From the NCBI GenBank assembly GCA_032871835.1, contig CM065297.1:59197253-59261252 (forward strand): a stretch of DNA of 64,000 nt, given 5' to 3'. Positions 10,932-23,334 of this stretch are shown piece after piece. A program made the translations under genes and the position numbers. A model generated the notes under the pieces. It worked only from the letters and a program-made list of their open reading frames with translations, did not search any database and was not told where the DNA came from. The DNA comes from Dipteronia dyeriana (taxonomy: Eukaryota; Streptophyta; Magnoliopsida; Sapindales; Sapindaceae). Positions within the stretch are counted from its first letter, which is position 1, and the number at the start of each line of letters is the position of its first letter.

Positions 10932-12650
10932 AAGGTTTCATAACCAAGCTCAATTGTAAGTTCCGTACCAACACAAGATCAACAATCTACCATACCTCAT
11001 CGTAGTGGGAGGGTTAGTAGACAACCCGAGAGATACATCGGTCTAGAAGAATCTATAGAGAATCTCCTAGACGACGATGATCCCTATACGTACAAGGAAG
11101 CAATGGAAGATGTTCATTGTCGCCATTGGCAAAAGACAATGCAATCCGAAATTGAATCTATGTTCAAAAACAAAGTATGGTCTCTTGTAGACTTGCCTAA
11201 ATGGATAAAACCCATCAGGTGCAAGTGGGCATACAAGAGGAAAGGAGGAATGGATGGAAAAGTGGAAACCTTTAAAGCTAGATTGGTAGCTAAAGGTTAT
11301 ACACAGAAGGAATGTATCGATTATGAAGAAACTTCTCTCTTGTGGCCATGCTTAAATCCATTAGGATACTCTTACCCATTTCGGCATCTTTAGACTTAGA
11401 GATTTTGCAAATGGATGTCAAGACAGCTTTCTTTAATGGAAGTCTTAACAAAAGCATCTACATGATGCAACCAGAAGGATTCATTGAAAAGGCCAAGAGG
11501 AAAGGGTATACAAGTTGCAAAGATCCATATATGGATTGAAGCAAGCATCCAGATCCTGGAACATAAGGTTCGATCAAACAGTGAAATTTTTTGGATTTAT
11601 TCAAAACCTTGATAAACCTTGTGTATACAAAAGGATTAAAGGTGACAAGTTGGTTTTCCTAGTTCTTTACGTTGATGATACACTACTTATCGGAAACGAT
11701 GTAGGTGTATTGATATTAGTAAAATAATGGTTAGCAAAACAATTTGATATGAAAGACTTAGGAGAAGCAAGTTATATTCTTGGTATCCAAATCCTAAGGG
11801 ATAGAAAGAATAGAACCATTTCATTATCCCAAGCTTCATATATAGATAAAATCTTGTCTAGGTTTTTAATGCAAGATTCCAAGAAAAGAATGTTACCTTT
11901 CAGACATGGAATCAAACTTTCTAAGGAACAAGTTCCTAAGAATGAGCACGAAGAGCAATTCATAAGTAGGGTTCCATATGCATCGGCATTTGGAATTCTC
12001 ATGTATGCAATGTTTTGTACTAGACCAAATATTTGTTTTGCTGTGGCCATAGTTAGCAGGTTTCAATCGAAACCTGGTCCTGATCACTGGACAGCAGTCA
12101 AGCATATTTTCAAGTACCTCAAGGGAACGTAAGATTATAAGCTTGTATACTCTTGAGGGGATTTAATTACCATTGGGAATACAAATTCTGATTTTTAGTC
12201 AGATTCTGACTCCAGAAGATCAACATCAGGATCTGTGTTCACTATAGGAGGAGAGACAGCCATATGGAGAAGTATCAAGCAATCTTGTATTATAAAAGTC
12301 GAGTATGTTACCGCATGCGAGGTTGCTAAAGAGGTTGCCTGGCTCCGCCAATTCTTGATTGACTTGGAAGTGGTTCCTGATGCAAATAAGCAGATCACTA
12401 TCTGTTGTGACAGTAATGAAGCATTGGCTAATTTGAGAGAACCAGGAAGTCATAATAGAGGGAAACACATTGAAAGAAAGTATCACCTTTCGAGGGAAAT
12501 TGTACATAGGGGTGACATGATGATTACCAAGATCGCGTCAGCAGATAATCTATCGGATCCCTTTACAAAGGCTCTTCCACAAAAGAGTTTTGATGGGAAT
12601 CTAGAGAACATTGGAATGAGAGATATGACACATTTTCTATATAGCAAGTG
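10932..12650 (+). pseudogene. Copia copy E: reverse transcriptase and RNase H
   Basis: The order is the RT opening (NKVWSLVDLPKWIKPIRCKW), MDVKTAFFNGSL, SIYGLKQASRSWNIRFD, then the catalytic YVDD motif (LVLYVDDTLLIGND near 11670). After this come GEASYILGI, ISLSQASYIDKILSRF and RPNICFAVAIVSRF. The RNase H part has GSVFTIGGETAIWRSIKQSC, the ITICCDSNEALAN segment and a C-terminal KHIERKYHL...NLSDPFTKAL. The gene is broken by frameshifts near 11340 and 11515 and by stops near 11727, 12130 and 12155-12200. It is the best copy of the family's 3' coding end in the window. Confidence 0.92.
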
Positions 12651-12655
12651 GGAGA
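12646..12655 (+). other. Polypurine tract of copia copy E
   Basis: AAGTGGGAGA lies one base before the 3' LTR start TGTTGGGATTATG. This is the expected plus-strand priming site. Confidence 0.8.
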
Positions 12656-12656
12656 T

Positions 12657-14854
12657 TGTTGGGATTATGCTCGATAGCAAGAGTATAATAATGTATTTGA
12701 CAATATTTTCATATTAATAAAGTGATTTCTAGTTTAACAAATCTTATAACATTTACAGTATTATAATTGTCAAAAGTAAATAATCATAAGATCAAAAGAC
12801 TATGAGAAAAGAAGAATTGTTCATACATCTAGATATGTATGAGGTAGACACAATTCTTTAGTTAGTCCTGAATAATATTCACAACTTAAGATAAAAGGTT
12901 GGGCCTTTTCATCTTGTCAAAGTTGTAGATTCTTTTTCTAGCATTTGAGTGGGATCAAATGTGTTATGATAAGTCTAAAATCATCAAAGTGTGGTGTCTT
13001 TGGGTAAAATAATCTAGTGCATTGGGTGCATTGAATTGGGTCATAGTCAAATACTTGATCTAGAATCATCAATGGATAAAAGTTTTCACTTGAAGACAAT
13101 CAGAGAGTCTATCTCAATCCTGAGATAAATGATGGACTTATGGTTGCAAGTGTTATCATTTGATCTATCAATGAGTACGATTATATAACATAGTCTATCC
13201 TTGATGGTTTGGTGGTATTCATTTGTTAATCGATAGGTGACTTTATATATAGATATGGACATCGTGGCTCCATTTATTAAATGAGTGTAAAATATCATCA
13301 TATGGATGTTTTAAGGTACTGGATATTAAATCTTAACGTTAAGTTTTCAATAGTGTCTATTGAAACATGGCTTCTGGACAAGTCAAAATATCCAAGTTCA
13401 AAATGTGGTCATATGAGTAAATATGGTAACTTGGAGAGCTATAGGCGGTCTATGAGCTCTTGGCGATTTATGAGCTCTTGGCGATTACTGGTATTCTTCA
13501 CAACGATACATTTTCTCCATTAAGATTGTCTAGGGTATGAATGAGAAATAATAACTCATTCTATCTTTATTTAAGAGTGCAATTTTAGTTCTTTAGTGGA
13601 ATGAACTAAAATTAATAGATTGGACCTAAGTGAATCATTTGTTGATTGTGATTAGGTTATGTCTATTGTTGCTTAAATTTAGATAGTCTGCCAAGATCCC
13701 CAATCCACACGAACTTGAATGGATCACTTGATATATTCTACCGGACCAATTTAGGGGTCCATCTAGAATTGTATTAAGGCATGTGGACTTGTTTCTTTTT
13801 GTAAGAATGAGTCTAGTTCACTTGTGGACTATTTATTAAGGTCCTATGGATTTAATAAAATAAGAAAAATAATATATATGCCTATTTAATTTCAAGGGCG
13901 GCAAGGCTAATATATAAAGGCCTAATATATTATTTTTTATTTTTTATTTAATAAAATGGAAATTAATTAATTTGTTGATTAATTAATTATTTAATTAAAA
14001 AGTCAAAATCTTTTCCTAGTAGGAGATGGTCTCCTAATATTATAATATTGTTGGTAGCATAATTAATATTAAATACTATATTTGATATGTAGATAAATAA
14101 AAGGAATTATTTATCTAGTTAAATTAGTAAATCTTTAATATGGTCACAAATACACTAATGAGTTGGATTAGGAGTCTTGGTGTAGGAAATAATTCTTTTT
14201 GGAAAAGGATTCTTGGTAACTAAGTAAATCCACCTAAGAATAGGATTCTTTCCTACCAAGTAAATCCTCTTTAGGAGAGGATTTGTGAACCTATAATATA
14301 GCTTGTAAATTTCTACCAAGCTTAGTTTTGGTGTGAGAAGTTGTTTTTTATTTATTTTTTTACTATTATAAAAAAAAACTTCGTCCAACTCATTGTGTGA
14401 AGAATTCAGCCAAGCATAGAGAAAAGAGGGAACGTTTTTGTTTTTGATAGTACACTAGTATCCTTTGCATCAAAAGGTTTTGTGTACAACATCAAATCAA
14501 GGTTCACGCTAGTTTCAATCAAATGGATTAATAATTCAAAAGTGACCTGACGTTCTTGGTTTTTCTCTTGGAGGATTATTGTGACTAACAAAGAAGAAGA
14601 TTTTGTTTGTTTCCATCCTCAGGTATACAATTTAAAGAAAGGGAGTCCACACTCCTAGGTGATTCACGTTCGTGATTGGATTGGAAGATCTTACGGATTC
14701 AATTCGATGCTAGTTCAATCGTCACGAAAAAAAAGGTACAATACCTTTAATATACATCAATTAATCTATGGTTAAGGTTCTTGTTAATAAAAGGGAAAAT
14801 TTTAAAATATGCTAAACACTATTTTCATGCTTCCGTTGTGAGATTTTCCCTACA
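12657..14854 (+). repeat. 3' LTR of copia copy E (2198 bp)
   Basis: It runs from TGTTGGGATTATGCTCGATA to GATTTTCCCTACA. It is the reverse complement of the LTRs of copies A, B and C, so it lies in the opposite orientation. A small internal duplication of TATGAGCTCTTGGCGATT occurs near 13445-13490. Confidence 0.9.
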
Positions 14855-14959
14855 CACACAACCCTCGCATTGCATGCCTTAATTCTGAAATTTGTTTCAT
14901 CATTGGTTCATGATTGTCTCTTCATGTGTAAAAAAATATTCTTGCCCTATAATGAAACT

Positions 14960-16131
14960 GTTTTACTGTAGATGTCATCCCAAACCAAGCTCTCGGCTCA
15001 AACATAAAGTCAAAGGAAGAAAAAAACTCGAACTTCCATTGTTTCTCAATGTATTCAGAATGAAGACTTCCCAAGAAGGCTTGAAATTTTCAAAAGAAGA
15101 CCAGTTCTTCTAGAACGAGGGATTAATTTGGAAGTATTGAGAAACATGACTATTTTCCATACAGTTGAGCACTGGGGTTGGAAAACACTTGTCTCCACTC
15201 CAACAAAGTACAGTTGGACATTGGTGGTAGAATTTTATGCAAGTATGGTGCCAGATTACTTTCAGCAACACTCAACAATGATGGTAAGAGGTGTTGAGGT
15301 AAGTGTGAGCATTGATAACATTCTGGACTATTACGGCTCTTGGCTTCCTGACAATTAAAAGAGTTTTCTTAGAATGTGATATGGTGTTACTTGGAATGAT
15401 ATTTTCATCATACAAAATATTGATTTTGTAAACTCATTAGTAATTTAGCCTATGGAGTTTTAGGTCGCTCCAGACTTCCACATCAAGCATAATAATCTAG
15501 AGATTGAGCTAGGCCTGTGGAACATATTCATAACGCGTTCGATTAGGCCTATATCACAAAGGGCCGCAATACCATTTGAGGTGGCAACTATCCATCATTG
15601 CATAAAAAAAAATGAGCTAATTAATGTGGGTTGCCTTATCAGATGGGAAATAGCACAGCTTGGATGAAGGAGGGTAGAAAAATAGTCACTCATTTTTCCT
15701 TGTCTCGTTACAGATTTATGCAGGAGAGCATGAGTTGAAATGGGATTGGAGCGTTTGGAGTCACCGCTAGAAAATATTGGAATAGCCACTTGGCCCAGTG
15801 TAATAGTGGAAAGAGACCTCACTAGTGATAGAAGGAGGAAAATGAAGAGGAAGAGTAACACAAGAGCAGAGTCAAGCAAGACACACCAGGAAGAAACAGA
15901 GAACATGGATTTTGAACAAAGGCAACAGAATACAGAGGTAGGTGACCGAAATGCAGTTCCATGGGAGACTTTAATTTCTAAGATGGAAGGCCAAGAGAAA
16001 TCCATGGATACAATGAACTTGAACATGGAAGATCTATGGTCTAATGTTACGAATTTAAGGAAGGAGTTAAAGGTCATTTCCTATGAGAGACTTAACAAGA
16101 GACCCACTTCTTCAGTCTTCCCTGTTGGATG
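14960..16131 (+). pseudogene. Degenerate PF20167-like (putative plant transposon protein) gene
   Basis: Reconstructed across frames, it resembles the intact ORF at 61754-62812. Both have an ERGI-LE segment (here LLERGINLEVLRN), then about 30 residues later V-EFY (here TLVVEFYASMVPDYF), then VRGV (here MMVRGVEVSVSIDNIL). Further on come an INVG-LI segment (NELINVGCLIRWEIAQ) and a hydrophilic C-terminal part (15740-16131) with a basic stretch DRRRKMKRKSN and a likely coiled coil (ISKMEGQEKSMDTMNLNMED). Frameshifts or stops occur near 15110, 15357, 15450 and 15670. Such proteins are usually found in Ty3/gypsy-type repeats of plants. The function is unknown. Confidence 0.6.
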
Positions 16132-17374
16132 ACCAGTCATTGATCCATATGATGCAGAGCTCAGAGCGGTACATGAGATATCATGATGGGAGGCCAAATA
16201 AAGAACTAGAGCAGAGGGAGATCCGAAAGGAAAGAGTATACAACAAGAAGTTAGGGAAGAGTCCTCAGATGATGAGTGTTTTCCAGCTGAACATTGTCTT
16301 TACATTACTACGCACCTTTATTTGTTTAATACTGTTACTTTTATTATAAACTTATTATTAATTAGATTTCTTAGGGCTGTTATTATTTTGATTACATATA
16401 ATGTTTGATTGGTACCTTTCAGATATTTTGGTTGAAGTTGTGTGTGAAAGTTTTGGGGGTTGGGATAATTGATATAAATTGATTAACCCTTGTGAACAAG
16501 TTTTGCTTCAAGGTTAGGTTCTTCATCTCTTGGTTCGACACACCAGCCACTTGCAAGTTCTGGAGGGACGAGCAAGCCAAGAGTGCCCATAAAAAGGGTG
16601 GGAACCTTCTCAAGTTGTAGACAAGTGAGCAATCATATCGGTTCTATCTTTCTAACTCAATTCCAATTTTTGCCATATTATCCTTGAAATTTTGCTTATA
16701 AATGGGTGCATACGAATGGTTGTGAATAGTTCATTGAATATCATTTTTGGGTATTATGTGAATTCTCTTGATGGAAACTTGTTTCTGTGTATTTTGCTTA
16801 TCTTGAGTTTCCTAAAATTTTGAGGTTATTGAGTTTTTCATTTTTGTTTGAATGAGCCGAAGGCTCGTGTGGATATGCATAGTATTTACAGGTTAATCTT
16901 TTATATAGCCCAACATGGTTAGGGGATTTGGAATTATTGCATATATCATGTACAAATTTTGGAGCATATAATAGGGAACCGGTTTGGGGGTTGTTTTACC
17001 TTTATACCATCAATTTTGAACGAAATGTTGAATGAAATTGCTTGATGTTGGTTTATGCTTAAAGGTCAATACTGTATCGAATTGCCTTATTTTAGGTATG
17101 AGCCATTTTTTAGTCTTTTTTTTTTGTTTTGAGTCATGTTAGGTGCGCTTCGCTAGGCCGGACTCTCTAGTCTTCAACATTAAGGACAAAGTTGGGTTTT
17201 GGTTTAATAGATGCCTTGCTGAGTCGTCTTGAGTTTTTAATTTGTCATTTTCGGTCCAAATTTTTCAATTTTGTTGCAATGGCCAAAATTTTAGGCTTTA
17301 ACTAGCTTGGGTGTAATGCCTGGAGCATGTGCTTTTGGCGAGTTTATACATGCATTGTGAGCTTGTGTGCAAAT
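16132..17374. other. 1.2-kb stretch, possible 3' region of a gypsy-type element
   Basis: No domain is recognised. A sequence near 17174-17210 (TTCAACATTAAGGACAAAGT followed by a GGTTTTGGTTT segment) resembles the short conserved region downstream of coding sequence in many plant Athila-like gypsy elements. That would fit with the PF20167-like pseudogene just upstream. This is inference. Position 16860-16870 holds a small GAGCCGAAGGCTC hairpin. Confidence 0.4.
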
Positions 17375-18440
17375 CTCTATAATCCCCTCCAGAGTATACA
17401 AGCATATAATCTCTCAGTCTCCTAAGATACTTGAAAATATGCTTGACTACCGTCCAGTGGTCAAGACCATGTTTCGATTGAAACCTGCTAACTATGCCTA
17501 CAACAAAACAAATATATGGTATAGTGTAGAGCATTGCATACATGAGACTTCCAACTGCCGATGCATATGGAACCCTACTCATGAATTGCTCTTCATGCTC
17601 ATTCTTAGGAACTTCTTCCTAAGAATGTTTGATGCCATGTCTGAAAGGTAACATACCTTTTTTGGAATCTTGCATGAAAAACCTAGACAAGATTTTATCT
17701 ATGTATGAAGCTTGGGATAATGCAATCGTTCTATTTTTTCTATCCCTTATGACTTGGATACCAAGAATATAACTTGCTTCTCCTAAGTCTTTCATATCAA
17801 ATTGTTTTGCTAACCATTCTTTTATTGATGTCAATACACCTACATCGTTTCCTATGAGTAGTATATCATCAACGTAAAGAACTAGGAAAACAAACTTGTC
17901 ACCTTTAATTCTTTTGTATACACAAGGTTCATCAAGGTTTTGAATAAATCCAAAACTTTTCACGGCTTGATCGAACCTTATGTTTCAGGATCTGGATGCT
18001 TGCTTCAATCTATATATGGATATTTGCAACTTACATACCTCTTGGCCATTTTCAATGAATCCTTCTGGTTGCATCATATAGATGCTTTCTTCAAGACTTC
18101 CGTTAAGGAAAGCTGTCCTGACGTCCATTTTCCAAATCTCTAGGTCTACAGATGCCGCAATGGATAAGAGTATCCTAATGGATTTAAGTATGGCCACAGG
18201 AAAGAAGGTTTCTTTATAATCGATACCTTTATTCTGTGTATAACCTTTAGCTACCAATCTAGCTTTAAAGGTTTCCACCTTTCCATCCATTTATCTTTTC
18301 CTCTTGTATACCTACTTGCACCCGATGGGTCTTATCCCTTTAGGCTAGTCTTCAAGAGATCAGACTTTGTTTTTGAACATAGATTCAATTTTGGATTGCA
18401 TTGCTTTTTACCAATGGTGACAATCAACATCTTCTATTGC
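17375..18440 (-). pseudogene. Copia copy B: reverse transcriptase and start of RNase H
   Basis: The minus strand shows the RT start (MDGKVETFKARLVAKGYTQN), MDVRTAFLNGSLEESIYMMQ, YRLKQASRS and VFLVLYVDDILLIGNDVGVL with the catalytic YVDD. These are followed by GEASYILGI and VPYASAVGSLMYAM, and it ends in YMLVYSGGD. Three open blocks (17985-18290, 17619-17963, 17298-17582) are separated by frameshifts. Apart from those breaks it is one of the better-preserved RTs here. Confidence 0.9.
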
Positions 18441-19500
18441 TTTTTTGTACTTATAGGGATCATCGTCGTCCGAAAGATTCTTTATAGATTCTTCTAGACC
18501 GATGTATCTCTCGAGTTATTTAACAACCCTTCCACTACGACAAGGTATGGTAGATTTTTGATCTTGTGTTGGTACGTAACTTACAATTGGGCTAGGTTGT
18601 GAAACCTCTTGTGGAATTGTATCTCCTAAAAGCTCATTCAGGACAATTCTACTTTTAGGCACAAAATTATTCATATAGTCCTTTTTCAGAAATTTAGCAT
18701 TTTTTTAAACAAATACTTTAAGATCTAAAGGACTATAAAAAAAAATATCATTTTGTTCCTTTTGGATACCCTACAAATATGCATGTTTCTGAAATGGACT
18801 CCATCTTTTCGGTCTTTCCTTTTAACACGTGCGCAGGATATCCAAATATCCTTAAGTGTGGTAAACTAGGCTTTCGCCTGGTCCATAACTCATGGGGTGT
18901 TTTAGGAACCGACTTAGATGGTACATCATTTAGAATGTACATTGTGGTTTGTAAAGCATATCCCCCAAAAGACTTAGGAAGCATTGAATAACTTAACATA
19001 GACCTAACCATATCTAAAAAAGTTCTATTTTTCCTTTCTGCCACCCCATTTGTTTTTGAGGTGTGCCTGGTGCAGAAAACTGAGAAATTACTCCATTATT
19101 AATAAGATATTGTTGAAACTCACCAGATAGATATTCTCCACCATGATCAGACCTCAAGATTTTTATGCGTTTCTCAAGCTAATTTTCTACTTTAGCTTTA
19201 AATGCTTTGAAAATATCAAAAGCATCCGACTTATGTCTCATGAGATACACAAAGATAAATCTTGAGTGATCATCCATGAAAGTGATGAAGTACTCATATC
19301 CACCTCTAGCTTGAATGCTCATAGGTCTACACACATCAGTGTGTATCAATCCTAAACATTCGATGGCTCTTATGCCTTTGGTCGTAAATGACCTTTTGGT
19401 CATTTTACCTTCCAAACAAGATTCAAGAAGTTGGTAGATCATCAACCTTTAAGTCACTTAAAGGTCCGTCACTAACCAATCTTTTAATCCTATTATGGTT
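18441..19500 (-). pseudogene. Copia copy B: integrase and linker
   Basis: The integrase core shows IHTDVCRPMSIQARGGYEYF (first Asp present), MDDHSRFIFVYLMRHKSDAF, the second Asp region about 19140-19160, and an [19 protein letters not shown] segment with the catalytic Glu. Stops and frameshifts occur near 19178 and 19045. The linker ends with [14 protein letters not shown] and the [11 protein letters not shown] region. Confidence 0.85.
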
Positions 19501-20290
19501 AATATGACCTAGGTGCAAATGTCATAGGTAGGTTTCATCTTTTGATAATTTTACTCTTTTATGATTAGGTTTTGTGGATTCCGTGTCTAACAAGTGAGAG
19601 ATATTTCTATGCAAGTAGAATAAACCATTTTCCGATGTACATTTACAAACAAATTTGTTATTCTTACTAATAATAAAACCTTTATTAAAAGTAACCGAAT
19701 ATCCAAATTTATTTAGACAAGAGACCGAAATTAAATTCCACTTGAATTGTGGTACATATAAACGTTTATTAAAACTAAATGACAATAAGAATCTAATCTG
19801 ATTCTAATATCTCCCACTACACTAGTAGAGACCAACGCTCCATTGCCTAAATGCAAGTTGAATTCATTCTTATTCAGTCTATTCCTTTTACCCTTTTCAC
19901 CACAAGGGAAACACTTCCCTTTGATCTTCGTTACTTTCTTGACCTTCGAACGGGTCTTAACAGTAGCAACTTTACCAACCATATGATTCCCTGTCTAGAG
20001 ACATCATAATATCGACAATAGTCTCCATTCTTTCATGTTGCTGTTGCAACACGTTGGAGATTATGGCCATAAAGTAACGTACATTTAGCCATCTCATCTA
20101 AAGACTTCCACTACGGATACTCATCTCTTTGCTCATGAGTAGATTCTTTAGTTTCGTGGTTAAGTAATAGACATAACAATTTTATGTTTTTCAGCTTGCA
20201 ATAACAACCCAATTTTCCTTTTCCATGTGACATAATTATCATCATTTAAAGTATTATCTTGTAGGATGTTGATTAGGGATGGGGTCATGA
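19501..20290 (-). pseudogene. Copia copy B: protease, zinc knuckle and shortened gag
   Basis: Open pieces at 19522-19785 and 19731-19982 give the protease to GAG-pre-integrase region (RLYVPQFKWNLISVSCLNKF; SHLLDTESTKPNHKRVKLSK) and a partial zinc knuckle (KGKCFPCGEKGKR). The gag behind it has lost roughly 330 bp. The sequence jumps near 19985-19995 from the LGKVAT-type segment straight to the DIMMSLE-type segment, compared with copies C and D. Confidence 0.8.
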
Positions 20291-21059
20291 TTTCTTTATA
20301 TTAACAAAAATTATATAAGTAAATAATCACGATATAGCACTTTTGAATATTTATCTTGAATTAAATAAAAATAATTCAATCGTAAAAATTCAACGGTGAT
20401 CCAACACTCATAAATGTCACGCCAACTTTGGGAGTAAGCGTCATTTACTAGTTGGACTAGGTTCCGACTAATTGTTAACATAACAACAAATGTTTTCAAT
20501 TTTAGCCTTGCAATTTTGTTAATAAGAACTCTTGGGAGGATATTAATAAAAATACATTGAGTGTGTTACCAAGTTATCGACCTCAATATAATCCCTCACG
20601 AATATCCCTCCTTTGGGAGTAGATCTCGTTTGGGCTAATTGCCTAGTCTATCCTTGTAGGGAAGTATCTTGCTAAATTCCATTCATGAATACCTCTTGGG
20701 AGGTTATTACACGAAACATACACAACTAAACTTGGAGGCCGTAGGTGTTCCAAAACACCTTCTCCCACTCAATTATTTAAGGTGTGTGATCGAGTTCCAA
20801 ATAATGATTTATCAAGTAATCTAGATGCCAATTTAGATACCTAAATCATTATATGCATGTTCATACCAAAAGAGATTTATGAGTGGCACTCCTATTCTAT
20901 ATGACATGTTATCAAACAATGACAAACATTGCAATATTTTTAAAAAATATAAATAGCTACAATTTTGGTCCGTCCTAGAAAAGCAAGTAAATTACATGTC
21001 TTGGAATACAAAAAACTTCTTTCTTGGCGTACAAGTTTTCACACGACTTTCATCATCCG

Positions 21060-21245
21060 GACTCTCTCGGCTGCCTCCCATGGGCGTGTGTACCCTAAGC
21101 CTTAACCTATGGGTGTAACAAGCCCATAAAGGGCTGCCATGCGCAGCCCATGGCTTCCATAGGGCTACCGTGCGCAGCCCATGCCACACCAAATGTTGCC
21201 GCGTGCTCTTCTCACGCACATTTGTTGCTACGGCTCGCACGGTCC
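21060..21245 (-). repeat. GC-rich degenerate tandem repeat in leader, copy B
   Basis: The same repeat as at 2160-2335: units with GGGCTGCCATGCGCAGCCCA and GGGCTACCGTGCGCAGCCCA appear about 33 bp apart. Confidence 0.7.
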
Positions 21246-21644
21246 CAAACTTTTTCCAGTTGCTCCCAATTCTTCAAACCTTCGAGTCTTTGATACTTGA
21301 TTTTATTACAGAATAATTTAAAATAAAAATATGCTGCTGTTATTTTTTATTATTAGAACAACAAAATAAAAAAAAACTTAGCAACTACTAAGAAGGAAAT
21401 TATGGCGATGATAGACCACCCTTCTTGTTACAATTCCAAAACAAAAATACATTGAAAATCTAGGATCTAAATTGAGCAATAACATACCATATATAAAACA
21501 TATATATATATATATATCCGTACATTCTGATGTAAATATATTTGCGATTACCTAGAGTGTCATCTTTTTCTAAAACATGCATATATACAATAAAAAGAAA
21601 AAGATTCACGAACACATACATCAATTAATAAAGGGTACAACCAG

Positions 21645-21656
21645 GCTCTGATACCA
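21645..21656 (-). other. Primer-binding site of copia copy B
   Basis: TGGTATCAGAGC on the minus strand, two bases from the LTR end (LTR end mutated to TATATGGAAAA on the plus strand). Confidence 0.9.
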
Positions 21657-22288
21657 ATTATATGGAAAATAAAACTCATGCAGCGGAAGCGTGAGAAAAT
21701 TAAATAAAATTAGAGTTTGCGTATAAATAAAAAATTTCCCTTTTTCAATAACAAGAACCTTAACCCTAGATTAATTAATGTATATAAAAAGTGTCGTACC
21801 TTTTTCTCATGACGATTGAACAAGCACCGAATTGATTCCGTAAGATCTTCCAATCCAATCACGAACGTGAATTACCTAGGATTGTGGGCTCCCTTTCTTT
21901 AAATTGTATACATAAGGATGGAGACAAAAAAATCTATATCTTTGTTAGTTACAAATATCCTCCAAGAGAAAAATCAAGAACGTCTGGCCACTTGTGAATT
22001 ATCGATCAATTTGATTGAAATTTGCATGAACCTTGATTCGATGTTGTATTCAAAACCCTTTCGATGTAAAGGATACTAGTGTACTGTAGAAAACAAAAAC
22101 GTTCCCCTTTTTTCTCTTCTTGGCCGAATTCACACTATCTCTATTAGTTGGTCGAATTTTGTCCAGAGTAAAAACCAAATTTTTTATCCTTCAAAATTCT
22201 CTCTTGATTGGCCGAAATCTCTCTTTTGAAAGTCCTAAGCTTGGCCGAAATTAATTCTTGCAGTTAATTATGGGTTGGCCGAATTTCA

Positions 22289-22289
22289 A

Positions 22290-22379
<90 letters not shown>

Positions 22380-22388
22380 ATGATGATT
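22289..22388. repeat. Compound CA/TA/GAT microsatellite
   Basis: A (CA)n run is followed by (TA)n and a short (GAT)n, inside the LTR of copy B. Copy F has a GT/TA run at the equivalent place (29966-30022). Confidence 0.95.
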
Positions 22389-23334
22389 AATCCTCTCCTA
22401 AGAAGGAGTTACTTGGTTGGCAAGAATCCTTTCCTTAGGTGGATTTATTTGGTAGTTAAGAATCTTTATCTAAAAGGAATTCTATCCTCCTCTTATATAT
22501 ACATAGTTGGCCAAAATTCATAGGATATGTATTAGGAAACTTAATTCTTTTCCTAAGAAGGATTTACTTGGTTGTTAAGAATCATTTCCTTAGGTAGAAT
22601 TACTAGCTGGTTAAGAATCCTTTTCAAAAAGGAATTCTATCCTACACCAAGACTCCTAATCCAACTCAATAGTGTGTCTGTAACCATATTAAAGACATCC
22701 TAATTTGATTAGATAAATAAATATTAATTATACTACCAACAATAGTATAATTTTAGGAGACCAACTCCTATTAGGAAAAAGATTTTAACTTTTAATTAAA
22801 TAAAAAATTAATCAACAAATTAATTAATTTCTATTTAATTAAATAATAAAATAAAAATAATATAATTTAAGCTATTCCTAATAGTCTTGCCACCCAACAC
22901 ATGTATATGGGCCATATATTATTTTTCTTATTTTATTAAATCCATTGGACCTTAATAAAAGGTCCACATGTGAACTAGATCTATTCTTACAAAAAGAAAC
23001 AAGTTCACATGTCTTAATACAATTCTAGATAGACCCCTAAACTGGTCCGGTAGAATATATCAAGTGATCCATGCAAGTTTGTGTGGACTGGGGATCTTGG
23101 TGGGCTATCTAAATTTAAGCTCAAATAGACACGACCCAATCACAATCAACAAACGATTCACTTAGGTCCGATCTATTAATTTTAGTTCATTCCACTAAAG
23201 AACTAAAATTGAACTCTTAAATAAAGATAGAATAAGTTGATGTTACCAATTCATACCCTAGACAACCTTATTGGAGAAAGTGTACCCTCGTGAAGAACAC
23301 AAGTAATCGCCAAGAGCTCATAGACCATCTATAG

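Larger units (their letters stand above)
8427..14854 (+). mobile_element. Ty1/copia retrotransposon, copy E, 5' truncated
   Basis: This is the only plus-strand coding copy of the family. It begins abruptly in the INT-RT linker (about 8427), is interrupted by a solo LTR (8601-10931), and continues through RT and RNase H to a polypurine tract and a 3' LTR (12657-14854). The 5' LTR, leader, gag, protease and integrase are absent. The junction at 8427 shows no target duplication, so truncation by deletion or illegitimate recombination is likely. Confidence 0.87.
20291..21658 (-). other. Copia copy B untranslated leader
   Basis: This non-coding leader is collinear with the leaders of copies C and D. 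It holds the GC-rich tandem repeat at 21060-21245 and an AT run near 21500, but not the MITE found in copy A. Confidence 0.7.

Noticed and set aside
11772..12105. Minus-strand ORFs opposite the RT of copy E
   Set aside because: They are shadows of the plus-strand RT, which has conserved motifs.
22275..22523. ORF of 82 codons with His-Thr and Ile-Tyr runs
   Set aside because: Direct translation of the CA/TA microsatellite and LTR sequence.
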